Assembly: GCF_009932475.1 (NCBI RefSeq)
Contig: NZ_BJOV01000005.1
Span: 2,294,001 to 2,358,000, forward strand
Length of the DNA: 64,000 nt
Direction: 5' to 3'
From: Gordonia spumicola
Lineage (GTDB): Bacteria > Actinomycetota > Actinomycetes > Mycobacteriales > Mycobacteriaceae
This document shows positions 38,584-46,264 of this stretch, piece after piece (position 1 is the stretch's first letter; the number at the start of each line of letters is the position of its first letter). The notes under the pieces are model-generated. The model was not told the DNA's origin. It made no database searches and was given only the letters and a program-made list of their open reading frames with translations. The position numbers and the translations under genes were made by a program.

Positions 38584-39717
38584 ATGCAGTTCGGCATCTT
38601 CACAGTCGGCGACGTGACCGCCGACCCGACCACCGGAACCACCGTCAGCGAGCACGACCGCATCAAGGCGATGACGGCGATCGCCCTGAAGGCCGAAGAA
38701 GTCGGTCTGGATGTCTTCGCAACGGGCGAACACCACAATCCGCCGTTCGTCCCGAGCTCGCCGACGACCATGCTCGGCTGGATCGCGGCGCGGACGCAGC
38801 GACTCCAGCTGTCGACGGCGACGACTCTCATCACGACCAACGATCCGGTCAAGATCGCCGAGGACTTCGCGATGCTGCAGCACCTGTCCGACGGCCGCGT
38901 CGACCTGACGTTGGGTCGCGGCAACACCGGGCCGGTGTACCCGTGGTTCGGCAAGGACATCCGGCAGGGCATCCCCCTCGCCATCGAGAACTATCACCTG
39001 TTGCGCCGGCTGTGGCGCGAGAAGGTGGTCGACTGGGAGGGCGAGTTCCGGACGCCGCTGCAGGGCTACACGTCGACGCCCGCGCCGCTGGACGACACTC
39101 CCCCGTTCGTCTGGCACGGTTCCATCCGGTCACCCGAGATCGCCGAACAGGCCGCCTTCTACGGCGACGGTTTCTTCCACAACAACATCTTCTGGAACAA
39201 GGAGCACACCGAGCAGATGGTGAATCTGTACCGGCAGCGCTTCGAGCACTACGGTCACGGCTCCGCCGATCAGGCGATCGTCGGACTCGGCGGCCAGGTG
39301 TTCATGGCCGAGACCGAAGCCGAGGCCAAGCGTCGCTTCCGGCCCTACTTCGACAACGCGCCGGTGTACGGCCACGGCCCGTCGATGGAGGACTTCACCG
39401 AGATGACGCCGCTGACTGTCGGCACCCCGGAGATGGTCATCGAGAAGACGCTGAGCTTCGCCGACTACGCGGGCGACTACCAGCGTCAGCTGTTCCTCCT
39501 CGATCACGCGGGACTGCCGTTGCCGCAGGTCCTCGAACAGGTCGAGATGCTGGGCCGCGAGGTCGTCCCGACGCTGCGCGCCGAGTTCGACAGTCGTCGT
39601 CCGGCCCACGTCCCGTCCGACCCGCCCACGCACGCCTCGCTCGTCGAGGCAGGCCCCGACAGCCCGTTCCACGACGTGATCCCGTCCGCGAACGCCACCG
39701 CGGGAGCTCAGCGATGA
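38584..39717 (+). CDS. Luciferase-like (LLM) flavin-dependent monooxygenase, CE1758 type
   Basis: A 377-residue TIM-barrel LLM-class enzyme. The N-terminus MQFGIFTVGDVTADPTTG followed by VFATGEHHNPPFVPSSP is characteristic of the CE1758 subfamily, which is found next to a CE1759 FMN reductase. RVDLTLGRGNTGPVYPWFG and NNIFW are further conserved parts. It uses reduced FMN and O2 to oxygenate an unknown substrate. Its stop overlaps the reductase start (ATGA), so the two are a coupled two-component system. Confidence 0.9.
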   Translation: MQFGIFTVGDVTADPTTGTTVSEHDRIKAMTAIALKAEEVGLDVFATGEHHNPPFVPSSPTTMLGWIAARTQRLQLSTATTLITTNDPVKIAEDFAMLQHLSDGRVDLTLGRGNTGPVYPWFGKDIRQGIPLAIENYHLLRRLWREKVVDWEGEFRTPLQGYTSTPAPLDDTPPFVWHGSIRSPEIAEQAAFYGDGFFHNNIFWNKEHTEQMVNLYRQRFEHYGHGSADQAIVGLGGQVFMAETEAEAKRRFRPYFDNAPVYGHGPSMEDFTEMTPLTVGTPEMVIEKTLSFADYAGDYQRQLFLLDHAGLPLPQVLEQVEMLGREVVPTLRAEFDSRRPAHVPSDPPTHASLVEAGPDSPFHDVIPSANATAGAQR

Positions 39718-40370
39718 GCCGCCGCGTCGTCGTCGTCAACGCCGGCGTGTCGGCCGCATCGTCGACGCGCCTGCTGTCCGAGCAATTGGCAGGAGCCGTC
39801 ACGGCCGCGGTGACGGCCCGCGGGGAGAGCGCGGACGTCGAGTACATCGACGTCGCGCCCCTCGCCGGCGACCTCGCGACGGCCGTGACCTCCGGGGTCC
39901 TGACGCCTCAGGTGCGCGCCGCACAGGATCTGATCGCCGACGCCGACGGATTGATCGTCGCTACCCCCGTGTTCGCGGCGTCGTACAGCGGTATCTTCAA
40001 GATGTTCTTCGACGTCCTCGACCCCGATGCGCTGACCGGTGTGCCCGTTCTCGCCGCGGCGACCGCCGGAACGGCCCGTCACTCGCTGGTGATCGATCAC
40101 GCGATCCGTCCCCTCCTCGCGTACCTGCGGGCCGACGTGCTGCCGACGGGCACGTTCGCCGCCACCGAAGACTTCGGTTCCACCGAACTCGGCGGACGGA
40201 TCAGTCGAGCCGGAGCCGAACTCGCTCAGCGCCTGGTCTCCGACGGCTCGGTTGCGGGCTTCGGCGGGCCGTCCGACGTCGGCGCGACTCCGCGCCGGAG
40301 CGGGCGGAGCACCGATCTCGGTCCGGTGACCGACTTCGCCACCCTGCTGAAGGGCCACACCGGCGATTAG
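39714..40370 (+). CDS. FMN reductase partner of the LLM enzyme, CE1759 type
   Basis: A 218-residue flavodoxin-fold NAD(P)H:FMN reductase. The N-terminal VVVNAGVSAASSTRLL forms the phosphate-binding loop, and LIVATPVFAASYSGIFKMFFD is the FMN-binding motif of the NADPH-dependent FMN reductase family. It supplies reduced flavin to the monooxygenase encoded just upstream with a 4-bp overlap. It is followed by a perfect terminator. Confidence 0.9.
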   Translation: MSRRVVVVNAGVSAASSTRLLSEQLAGAVTAAVTARGESADVEYIDVAPLAGDLATAVTSGVLTPQVRAAQDLIADADGLIVATPVFAASYSGIFKMFFDVLDPDALTGVPVLAAATAGTARHSLVIDHAIRPLLAYLRADVLPTGTFAATEDFGSTELGGRISRAGAELAQRLVSDGSVAGFGGPSDVGATPRRSGRSTDLGPVTDFATLLKGHTGD

Positions 40371-40381
40371 CCGACGCAGCC

Positions 40382-40420
40382 GGGTCCGGTGCACGTACCC
40401 CTCGTCCGTGCACCGGACCC
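40382..40420. terminator. Bidirectional terminator between the FMN reductase and the WXG100 genes
   Basis: A perfect 14-bp stem GGGTCCGGTGCACG with an 11-base loop lies between the converging units. Confidence 0.9.
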
Positions 40421-40425
40421 GCGGG

Positions 40426-40725
40426 TCAGGCTCCGAACGACCGCCCGACTCGGATGTCGGTGTCGCGCATGTGCGACGCGGCCTTCGACACGCCGACGCC
40501 GAGACCGTCCAACCGTGCGCGGGCGTCGGCGAACAGCCGGTCCCACTGAGACTGAGCCTGTTGGTACGACGCGGCCCCGCCGGAGTCCCAATGGCTCGAC
40601 AGCGCCGTCACCTGGCGCTTGAGCTGCCCCGACAGCTCTTCGAGACGCTGAAACTGTCCACGCAGATCCCCCGACAGCGTGTCCAGACCGGCGAAGTCGT
40701 AGCGGATCACTCCCCCTGTAGCCAT
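40426..40725 (-). CDS. WXG100 protein (EsxA-like)
   Basis: A 99-residue helical-hairpin protein of the ESAT-6 superfamily. The turn motif is WDSGG (Trp46), a variant of the usual WxG. Two long amphipathic helices flank it (DLRGQFQRLEELSGQLKRQV and SYQQAQSQWDRLFADARARL). It ends SKAASHMRDTDIRVGRS without a YxxxD signal, as expected for the partner that lacks the export signal. It is the last gene of the ESX cassette; the other WXG100 gene lies 37 bp upstream. Confidence 0.9.
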   Translation of the reverse strand: MATGGVIRYDFAGLDTLSGDLRGQFQRLEELSGQLKRQVTALSSHWDSGGAASYQQAQSQWDRLFADARARLDGLGVGVSKAASHMRDTDIRVGRSFGA

Positions 40726-40762
40726 GATGTGTCTCCTCCCCTTCGTTGTTCGATGTGTGCGA

Positions 40763-41080
40763 TCAGATGCTGATGGTCGACTGGCCGGAGCCCGAGACCG
40801 CGGCCGCAGCGCTGGCGTCCTCGTCGTCGTATCCGCGGAAGCCGGTGGTCAGCTTGGCCTCGATGTCGTCGAGCGCCTGCTGCAGTCGGGTCGCGGTGCC
40901 GTGCCAGTCCGTGTGCGAGCCCTCGAACGATGTCGACGCCTTGCCGCTCCACGTGGTGACGCCGCTGCTCGCCGACGACTGGATGCGACTGATGACGCTC
41001 TGCATCTCCGCGACGAGCCCTCTGATCGACGACGCGGACGCCTGTGAGGCTCCGACGTCGACGTTGAGTCCGGTGGTCAT
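40763..41080 (-). CDS. WXG100 protein (EsxB-like) with YxxxD export signal
   Basis: A 105-residue WXG100 protein. The motif WSG is at residues 44-46, and the C-terminal YDDED (Tyr84-Asp88) matches the YxxxD/E type VII secretion signal, so this is likely the signal-bearing half of a heterodimer with the next gene's product. A flexible tail SAAAAVSGSGQS follows. It is located between the Thr-rich protein gene and the EsxA-like gene on the same strand. Secretion would need Ecc components encoded elsewhere. Confidence 0.92.
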   Translation of the reverse strand: MTTGLNVDVGASQASASSIRGLVAEMQSVISRIQSSASSGVTTWSGKASTSFEGSHTDWHGTATRLQQALDDIEAKLTTGFRGYDDEDASAAAAVSGSGQSTISI

Positions 41081-41106
41081 GTGTGTTCCTTTCGGTGTTC
41101 GTCGAA

Positions 41107-42510
41107 TCAGACGGATTCGACGAGGTTCATGCCTCCGGCGGTGAGCCGGAGGTCGACGTCCACGCCGAAGGGCTGCGCGAGAAGCGCGGCCATGTCGGCG
41201 TCGGACGAGTCGTGCGATTGTGGGGCGAATGTCGCGTCCACGGCGTGCGGCGTCGGCGAGTCCGCGGATCGGACCGCCCCCGCAGTCATGATCGGCGCCA
41301 TCGGGACGTCGGCCGAGCTCGCGGTAGTGACCGTGGTCTGCGTGGTCGAGGCGGGTGTCGCCGATGCGGTGGAGATCGCATTGCTGCTGGTGGGACAGTC
41401 GGCCAGACGGACCGGCTGGTCGGTCGCGCCGATCGACGGGGTTGCGCCCGACGTCGACACCGTCGCGCCCGTCGAACCCGTCGCCGCCGCCCGCACGGAC
41501 CCGTGATCCGCGGTGGTCTGCGACGTCGTCGTGTGGCCGGTGCCGGGAGTCGTGCCCGGTGTGCAGCAGGTGCAGCAGGTCTTCGCGGTTCCGGTCGTGG
41601 TCGCGGCCGGTGTGGTCTTCGTCGTCCCCGTTGCGCCCGTCGTCCCCGTGGTGCCCGTCGTTTCGGTGGTGCCGTTACTGCCCGTCGACCCGCTCAGCAG
41701 AGTCCCCGCGAGCGACAGGCCTGCCGAGATGATCGGAGTCATCTTCTTCGCCAGTGCGGTGAGTGCGTCCCCCGACGACGCACTCACCGGCTTCGGCGTG
41801 GCGCCGACCTTCACCGGAGTCCCGGTGGCGGTGACCTTGGCCGTGGCCGGAGCCAGCTGGGCACGAGTGGACGCGACCACGGCGAGCCCCTGCGCGAGAC
41901 CGTCCGCCGCAATGCCGAGGGCCGCGAGCTGCCCCGCCGGTGTGACGAGGGTCGGTGCGGCCGCGGCCAGCAGTCCGACGGTCTTGGCGATCACGCCCTG
42001 AAGAGATGTCATGCCCGCCCCGACGATGCCCGCGGCGACCTGCACGTCGCCCGCCATCGACGTCCCCTGTTGTGCCACCGCGCCGGAGTCTGCGGCCGTG
42101 GTCGTCGCCTTGGTGATCGCCGACGTCGCCGCCTGCCCCAGCCACTGGCCGTCGACCGCGGACACCGCCTTCAGCAAAGTGGACGCCCCGTCCTGGAGCA
42201 CCCCGGCCAGGCCGGTGAGCGATTCGACGGGATTCCCGGCTCCGGTCAGGTTGCCTGTGCCGAACGTGCCGAGCAGCTTCACGATCGGCTGCACCAGGGC
42301 CGTCGGGTCGAGGCCGGGCAGCGTCGGCAGGGTCGACAAGTCGATGCCGGGCGCCTCGGGAAACGCGACGGTCAGCGGCGCGTGCTTCTTCGCCAGGCCG
42401 AGGTCGCCGAGCACGTCGTCCATGGACCGGTCCAGGAGTGCGGTCAGCCCCGTCGGCGCGAGCATGTCGCCGACGGTGGTCCCGCCGGACGCGGCGCTGT
42501 CGCAGCTCAT
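41107..42510 (-). CDS. ESX-associated Thr-rich protein with a cysteine cluster
   Basis: A 467-residue protein of unknown function. Residues about 1-250 are Ala-rich and helical (GDVQVAAGIVGAGMTSLQGV) and resemble ESX-secreted Esp proteins. Residues about 270-400 are a Thr/Ser/Gly linker carrying the cluster TCCTCCTPG near residue 310. The last 50 residues are conserved-looking (MAALLAQPFGVDVDLRLTAGG). No classical signal peptide is present. The start at 42510 overlaps the EspC-like stop by 4 bp. It is placed between EspC-like and WXG100 genes, so a type VII substrate or chaperone role is inferred. Confidence 0.75.
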   Translation of the reverse strand: MSCDSAASGGTTVGDMLAPTGLTALLDRSMDDVLGDLGLAKKHAPLTVAFPEAPGIDLSTLPTLPGLDPTALVQPIVKLLGTFGTGNLTGAGNPVESLTGLAGVLQDGASTLLKAVSAVDGQWLGQAATSAITKATTTAADSGAVAQQGTSMAGDVQVAAGIVGAGMTSLQGVIAKTVGLLAAAAPTLVTPAGQLAALGIAADGLAQGLAVVASTRAQLAPATAKVTATGTPVKVGATPKPVSASSGDALTALAKKMTPIISAGLSLAGTLLSGSTGSNGTTETTGTTGTTGATGTTKTTPAATTTGTAKTCCTCCTPGTTPGTGHTTTSQTTADHGSVRAAATGSTGATVSTSGATPSIGATDQPVRLADCPTSSNAISTASATPASTTQTTVTTASSADVPMAPIMTAGAVRSADSPTPHAVDATFAPQSHDSSDADMAALLAQPFGVDVDLRLTAGGMNLVESV

Positions 42511-42812
42511 CGCGAGCCCAGCCCGGAGCCCGCGGCCGCATCGGCTCCGGTGATCCCGGCCAGACCGGCCGCGGCGGCCGCAGCGGTCGCCGCGTGGACG
42601 GCCGCGACCTCTCCGACGGCCCGCAGGTGATTGGCCTGCGCGCAGGCGTAGGCGGCGAGGAACTCCTGGCCGATCAGCCCGAATGCCGCCGACATCGCGG
42701 CGCCCTGTGCCGCGTCGACCGTCGCCGCACCGGCCGTGGCGGCCGCGAGGGCCGCCGACGTCGATCCGAAGGCCTCGACCGCCGCGGGCGTCACGTGCAC
42801 TTGTCCGTTCAT
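42507..42812 (-). CDS. EspC-like type VII secretion target
   Basis: A 101-residue Ala-rich helical protein starting MNGQVHVTPAAVEAFGSTSA, a pattern like the ESX-1 secretion-associated EspC/type VII target family, which is found beside WXG100 genes. The start at 42812 has GGAGGAGTGAGC just upstream and lies 2 bp after the YbaB-like stop. Its stop overlaps the next gene. It is one of four genes with coupled starts in this cassette. Function in export is inferred from context. Confidence 0.75.
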   Translation of the reverse strand: MNGQVHVTPAAVEAFGSTSAALAAATAGAATVDAAQGAAMSAAFGLIGQEFLAAYACAQANHLRAVGEVAAVHAATAAAAAAGLAGITGADAAAGSGLGSR

Positions 42813-42814
42813 GC

Positions 42815-43198
42815 TCACTCCTCCGACTGGGGTTCTTGCAAGGTTGGACGCACGAAACCGGGATCCGGTTCCATCGACACCCCGACGGCGTCCGATCCGA
42901 TGAGTTCGGCGAAGTCCGCGACGAACGCCGTCATGATGTCGGCGCGATCGGTGAACACCCTGGTGGCGGCGCGGACCGCGGTCCGAACGATCTGGTCGGC
43001 CAGGGCCGCGGGCTGCCCGTTCCCCGCACCTGGAAGCAGACGCAGACCGGTCATCGCCCCGGTCACGTCGACGTCGACGATCACGCGTCCGGAATCGCCC
43101 GTCTCGGTGACCGTGAGCGCGTTCAGGCGCGCCTGCACCCCCTCGAGCGCCTGCAGTTGCAGTTCGGCCCGATGCTGGACGTCGTCCATCGTGGTCAT
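42815..43198 (-). CDS. YbaB/EbfC-like protein of the ESX cassette
   Basis: A 127-residue protein with the N-terminal helix of YbaB proteins (DDVQHRAELQLQALEGVQARL) followed by strands (RVIVDVDVTGAMTGLRLL) and an amphipathic C-terminal helix. YbaB-like proteins are found in many ESX loci (for example EspL) and may bind DNA or act in the complex. The ATG at 43198 overlaps the upstream stop. Its tail EPDPGFVRPTL is repeated further upstream in the same frame (see the repeat at 43528). Confidence 0.8.
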   Translation of the reverse strand: MTTMDDVQHRAELQLQALEGVQARLNALTVTETGDSGRVIVDVDVTGAMTGLRLLPGAGNGQPAALADQIVRTAVRAATRVFTDRADIMTAFVADFAELIGSDAVGVSMEPDPGFVRPTLQEPQSEE

Positions 43199-43524
43199 CG
43201 TCGCGCACCCGCGGCGTCGAGCGCCTCCTCGGACGCGACGAGGTCGGCCCGCGACGGCAGTCCGAGCAACGACAGGGTCTCCTCGGGGACGCCGTCGTCG
43301 GCCAGCGCGGCCCGGCGGCGGACGCCTGCCGTCAGGCCCGCGAGCCGACACAAGGCCAGGACGTCGGCGGCGAGGGCGGCCGGTTCTCGCCGGCATTGCG
43401 CCGGTTCCAGCCGCATCGCGACAGGGAGTCCGCTCGACGTGCATGTGACACTGATTCCGCCGCCTCGCGACCGCACGGTGGTCAGTCCGTCCGCGCCGCT
43501 CGGCATGTCGTGTGTGGTCTTCAT
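43195..43524 (-). CDS. Small ESX-cassette protein, YbaB-like strand pattern
   Basis: A 109-residue protein (MKTTHDMPSGADGLTTVRSR...) with alternating strand motifs GGGISVTCTSSGLPVAMRL and an Ala/Leu-rich helix like those of the following YbaB-like protein, but without the N-terminal long helix. It is the first gene of the minus-strand cassette. The start ATG at 43524 has no clear ribosome site. I do not recognise the family with certainty; a duplicated and diverged YbaB unit is the likely origin. Confidence 0.65.
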   Translation of the reverse strand: MKTTHDMPSGADGLTTVRSRGGGISVTCTSSGLPVAMRLEPAQCRREPAALAADVLALCRLAGLTAGVRRRAALADDGVPEETLSLLGLPSRADLVASEEALDAAGARR

Positions 43525-43527
43525 GAA

Positions 43528-43561
43528 AGGTCAGACGCACGAAACCCGAATTCGGTTCCAT
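43528..43561 (-). repeat. Upstream copy of the YbaB-like gene tail
   Basis: 34 bp match 42841-42874 at about 28 positions. Read on the minus strand they encode MEPNSGFVRLTF against MEPDPGFVRPTL. The copy lies just before the first ESX gene and shares the frame of the YbaB-like gene, suggesting a duplication remnant. Confidence 0.6.
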
Positions 43562-43641
43562 TTGCTTTTCCTCTGGCATGTCGTGTTTGAGTGGGAGTAC
43601 CGTTCCGGACCACTGCACGCGAACACCGCACAGGGGGACTC

Positions 43642-44856
43642 ATGACGACCGACCAGACCGCGTCCACGACCTTCGATCCGGAGGCTCCGCCGTGGCTGCG
43701 CCCGCAGGTCCCGGCCCCGGAGCCCATGCCGCATCCGCTCGCGACGGGCGCCGTCGACCACGGCTTCGCACCCGGCGAGATCGACCTGTCGGGGATCATC
43801 CCGCCGACCGAGATCATGGCGCCGCCTCCCGTGCGCATGCCGCCGCGCGCGGCGCCCGACGCGCCACCGCCACGACCGGCGCCGCAGTCGCCGGTCCTGC
43901 AACCGGGCAGGCTCGGTCCGGCGCTCGACGAGGTCGCGTTGATCCGCAAGGCGCGACGCGCACCGGGGCACGGATGGCGTCGAGCCGTCCACACGCTGAC
44001 CGCCGGTGCCGTGAACCCCGGCGAGTCGCCCGCCGAGCTCGAGTACCGCGACCTGCTCGAACGGGTACGACAGCCGGTTCGCGGCGACTACCGGATCGCC
44101 GTGCTGTCGCTCAAGGGCGGCGTGGGGAAGACCACGACGACCGTCGGTCTCGGATCGACGTTCGCATCGCTTCGCGGCGATCGCGTGATCGCCGTGGACG
44201 CGAATCCCGACCTCGGCACGCTGGCCCAGCGGGTGCCGTCCCAGACCGCGTCGACGGTCCGCGATCTGCTCGCCGATCCGGTCGTCGCCCGATACTCCGA
44301 CGTCCGCGCCCACACGTCACAGGCTCCGAGCCGACTCGAGGTCCTCGCATCCGAACGCGATCCCGCGGCGGCCGAGGCGTTCAGCGAGGCCGAGTACCGC
44401 GGCGTGATGGGCATCCTGCAGCGCTTCTACAACATCATCCTCACCGACGCGGGGACCGGAATGTCCCATTCGGCGATGCGCGGGGTGCTCGACCTCGCGG
44501 ACGCGATCGTGCTGGTCAGCTCGCCCGCGTTGGACGGCGCGCGGAGCGCAGGCGCCACGCTCGACTGGCTGCACGGTCACGGATTCGGGCACTTGATCCC
44601 CCGGTGCGTGGTGGTGCTCAGTGCTTCGCGGCCCGGAGCGTCGTCCATCGACATCGGGAACCTGACACAGCATTTCCTCACCCGATGCCGGGCCGTCCAC
44701 ACGATCGCCTACGACGATCATCTGGCCGAGGGCGCCGACGTCGACCTCGATCTCCTCGGCAAGCAGGCGCGGAGGTCGTTCGTGGAACTCGCGGCGACGA
44801 TCGCCGACGACTTCGGCGGCACGACACTCCGCAGGCAGCCGCCCTTCCAGGGCTAG
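43642..44856 (+). CDS. MinD/ParA-like ATPase of the ESX cassette (EspI-like)
   Basis: A 404-residue protein. A Pro-rich N-terminus (about residues 1-110, with PPPVRMPPRAAPDAPPPRPA) is followed by a deviant Walker A LKGGVGKTTT at about residues 157-166, a switch region DANPDLGT and DAGTGMSHSAMRG. Such P-rich MinD-like ATPases (EspI in M. tuberculosis) occur at ESX loci and adjust secretion according to ATP. The start ATG at 43642 has GGGGGA upstream. It diverges from the minus-strand ESX genes across about 117 bp, so a shared control region is likely. Confidence 0.85.
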   Translation: MTTDQTASTTFDPEAPPWLRPQVPAPEPMPHPLATGAVDHGFAPGEIDLSGIIPPTEIMAPPPVRMPPRAAPDAPPPRPAPQSPVLQPGRLGPALDEVALIRKARRAPGHGWRRAVHTLTAGAVNPGESPAELEYRDLLERVRQPVRGDYRIAVLSLKGGVGKTTTTVGLGSTFASLRGDRVIAVDANPDLGTLAQRVPSQTASTVRDLLADPVVARYSDVRAHTSQAPSRLEVLASERDPAAAEAFSEAEYRGVMGILQRFYNIILTDAGTGMSHSAMRGVLDLADAIVLVSSPALDGARSAGATLDWLHGHGFGHLIPRCVVVLSASRPGASSIDIGNLTQHFLTRCRAVHTIAYDDHLAEGADVDLDLLGKQARRSFVELAATIADDFGGTTLRRQPPFQG

Positions 44857-44878
44857 TGGCGCGACCGCGGGGCTCGAG

Positions 44879-46135
44879 CTACGCGGCCGACTGCTCCGCG
44901 GCCTCGGCGGGAGCCTGCTCGCGCGACACCTGAGCGAAGCCGGGGCGGGCACGGCCCGCGAACGCCTTGAACCATGATGCGACGGCCGCCGCCCGGTTGC
45001 GGAATCCGACGAGGTAGTAGAGGTGGACGCCGAGCCAGGCGAGCCACCCGACGAATCCGGTCAACTTGATCCCGAACGGAGCGTCGACGACGGCGTTGTG
45101 CCGGTTGACGACGGCCATGCTGCCCTTGTCGAGATACGTGAACTCGGAACCGGCCGCCCTCTTGCCGCGGATGACGTCCGCGACGAACCGGCCCTGCTGC
45201 ATCGCGACCGGGCTCTGGCCCGGGTAGCCCTTGAGGCTGGTCATGTCGCCGATGGCGAAGACGTCCGCGCGATCACCGACGGTGAGGTCGTCGTTGATCT
45301 TCAGACGTCCCGCGCGGTCGGTGTCGCAGTCGGTCGCCTCGGCGAGCACGGCCGCCAGCGGGGTGGCCTGCACTCCGGCCGACCACACGACGGTGCGTGC
45401 CTGCAGCACCCGGTCGGCGTCGCCGCTGCGGACGGTCACTCGGCCGTCGTCGATGGCGGTGACGACGGTGTCCGTGAGCACCTCGATGCCCGCCTTCTCC
45501 AGGGTGCGGCGGGTGAACGCCGACAGTCGTCCGCCGTAGACGGGCAGCAGGTCGCCCGCGCCTTCGACGAGGTACACCTTCGCGGGGACGTCGGTGAAGT
45601 GCCGGGTGCTGAGTTCGCGGATCTGGCCCGCGATCTCGACGCCGGTGGCTCCCCCGCCGACCACGACGTAGGTGTGCGCATCGGACTCCTCGACCGGCGC
45701 GGAGAAGCAGTCGAGGAGATGGGCGCGCAGGGTGACCGCGTCGTCGAGCGTCTTCAGGGAGAACGTCCGGTCGGCCCACTCGTCGTGACCGAAATATCCC
45801 TGGGCGACGCCGGCCGCCGCGATCAGGCTCCCGTAGCCGATCCGCTCGACGCCCGCGTCGGTGCGGTACGTGATCACTTTGCGCTCGGCGTCGACGTCGG
45901 TGACGTGTCCCCGGATCACGGAGACGCTCTCCTTGAACGCCAGGACGTCGGCGATGTTCGGCGCGATCTCCTCGGACTCGAGGACACCCGTTGCGACTTG
46001 ATACAGCAGCGGCTGGAAGAGGTGCTCGTCCGTCGCCGAGATCAGGACGGTCTCGATCTTCGACTTCGCCAGCCGCTTGGCCGCGGCGAGTCCCCCGAAT
46101 CCCGATCCGATGATCACGACGTCCGTGCTGCGCAT
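44879..46135 (-). CDS. ndh: Type II NADH dehydrogenase (NDH-2)
   Basis: A 418-residue membrane-peripheral flavoprotein that passes electrons from NADH to menaquinone without pumping protons. The FAD motif is IIGSGFGGLAAAKRL, the NADH motif VVVGGGATGVEIAG, and the quinone-side motif FAIGDMTSL. The C-terminus has an amphipathic/hydrophobic anchor FVGWLAWLGVHLYYLVGFRN. ATG at 46135 is chosen, as GAGGAG lies 8 bp upstream. It is divergent from a LysR gene, which is a candidate regulator. Confidence 0.94.
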   Translation of the reverse strand: MRSTDVVIIGSGFGGLAAAKRLAKSKIETVLISATDEHLFQPLLYQVATGVLESEEIAPNIADVLAFKESVSVIRGHVTDVDAERKVITYRTDAGVERIGYGSLIAAAGVAQGYFGHDEWADRTFSLKTLDDAVTLRAHLLDCFSAPVEESDAHTYVVVGGGATGVEIAGQIRELSTRHFTDVPAKVYLVEGAGDLLPVYGGRLSAFTRRTLEKAGIEVLTDTVVTAIDDGRVTVRSGDADRVLQARTVVWSAGVQATPLAAVLAEATDCDTDRAGRLKINDDLTVGDRADVFAIGDMTSLKGYPGQSPVAMQQGRFVADVIRGKRAAGSEFTYLDKGSMAVVNRHNAVVDAPFGIKLTGFVGWLAWLGVHLYYLVGFRNRAAAVASWFKAFAGRARPGFAQVSREQAPAEAAEQSAA

Positions 46136-46211
46136 TGCTCTCACTCCTCTTCAGAGACGACGATTGCTTCTACGACCAGGCTGCTAGAAACGTGCGGCAT
46201 CGACAAGCTCG

Positions 46212-46258
46212 ATGAACAGGGGATCTCTACTCGTTTGCATCGATTCTGTTCATACAAT
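46212..46258. promoter_or_regulatory. ndh-lysR intergenic control region
   Basis: An 8-bp inverted repeat ATGAACAG (46212-46219) with CTGTTCAT (46246-46253) could be a LysR binding site. TACAAT at 46253-46258 fits a -10 element whose transcription start would fall on or near the LysR ATG at 46265, giving a leaderless message. No good -35 box is visible. Confidence 0.45.
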
Positions 46259-46264
46259 GTCGGA

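Noticed and set aside
41107-42812. PE/PPE gene pair
   Set aside because: No PE or PPE N-terminal motif is present in the EspC-like or Thr-rich protein, although their order resembles a PE/PPE-Esx arrangement.
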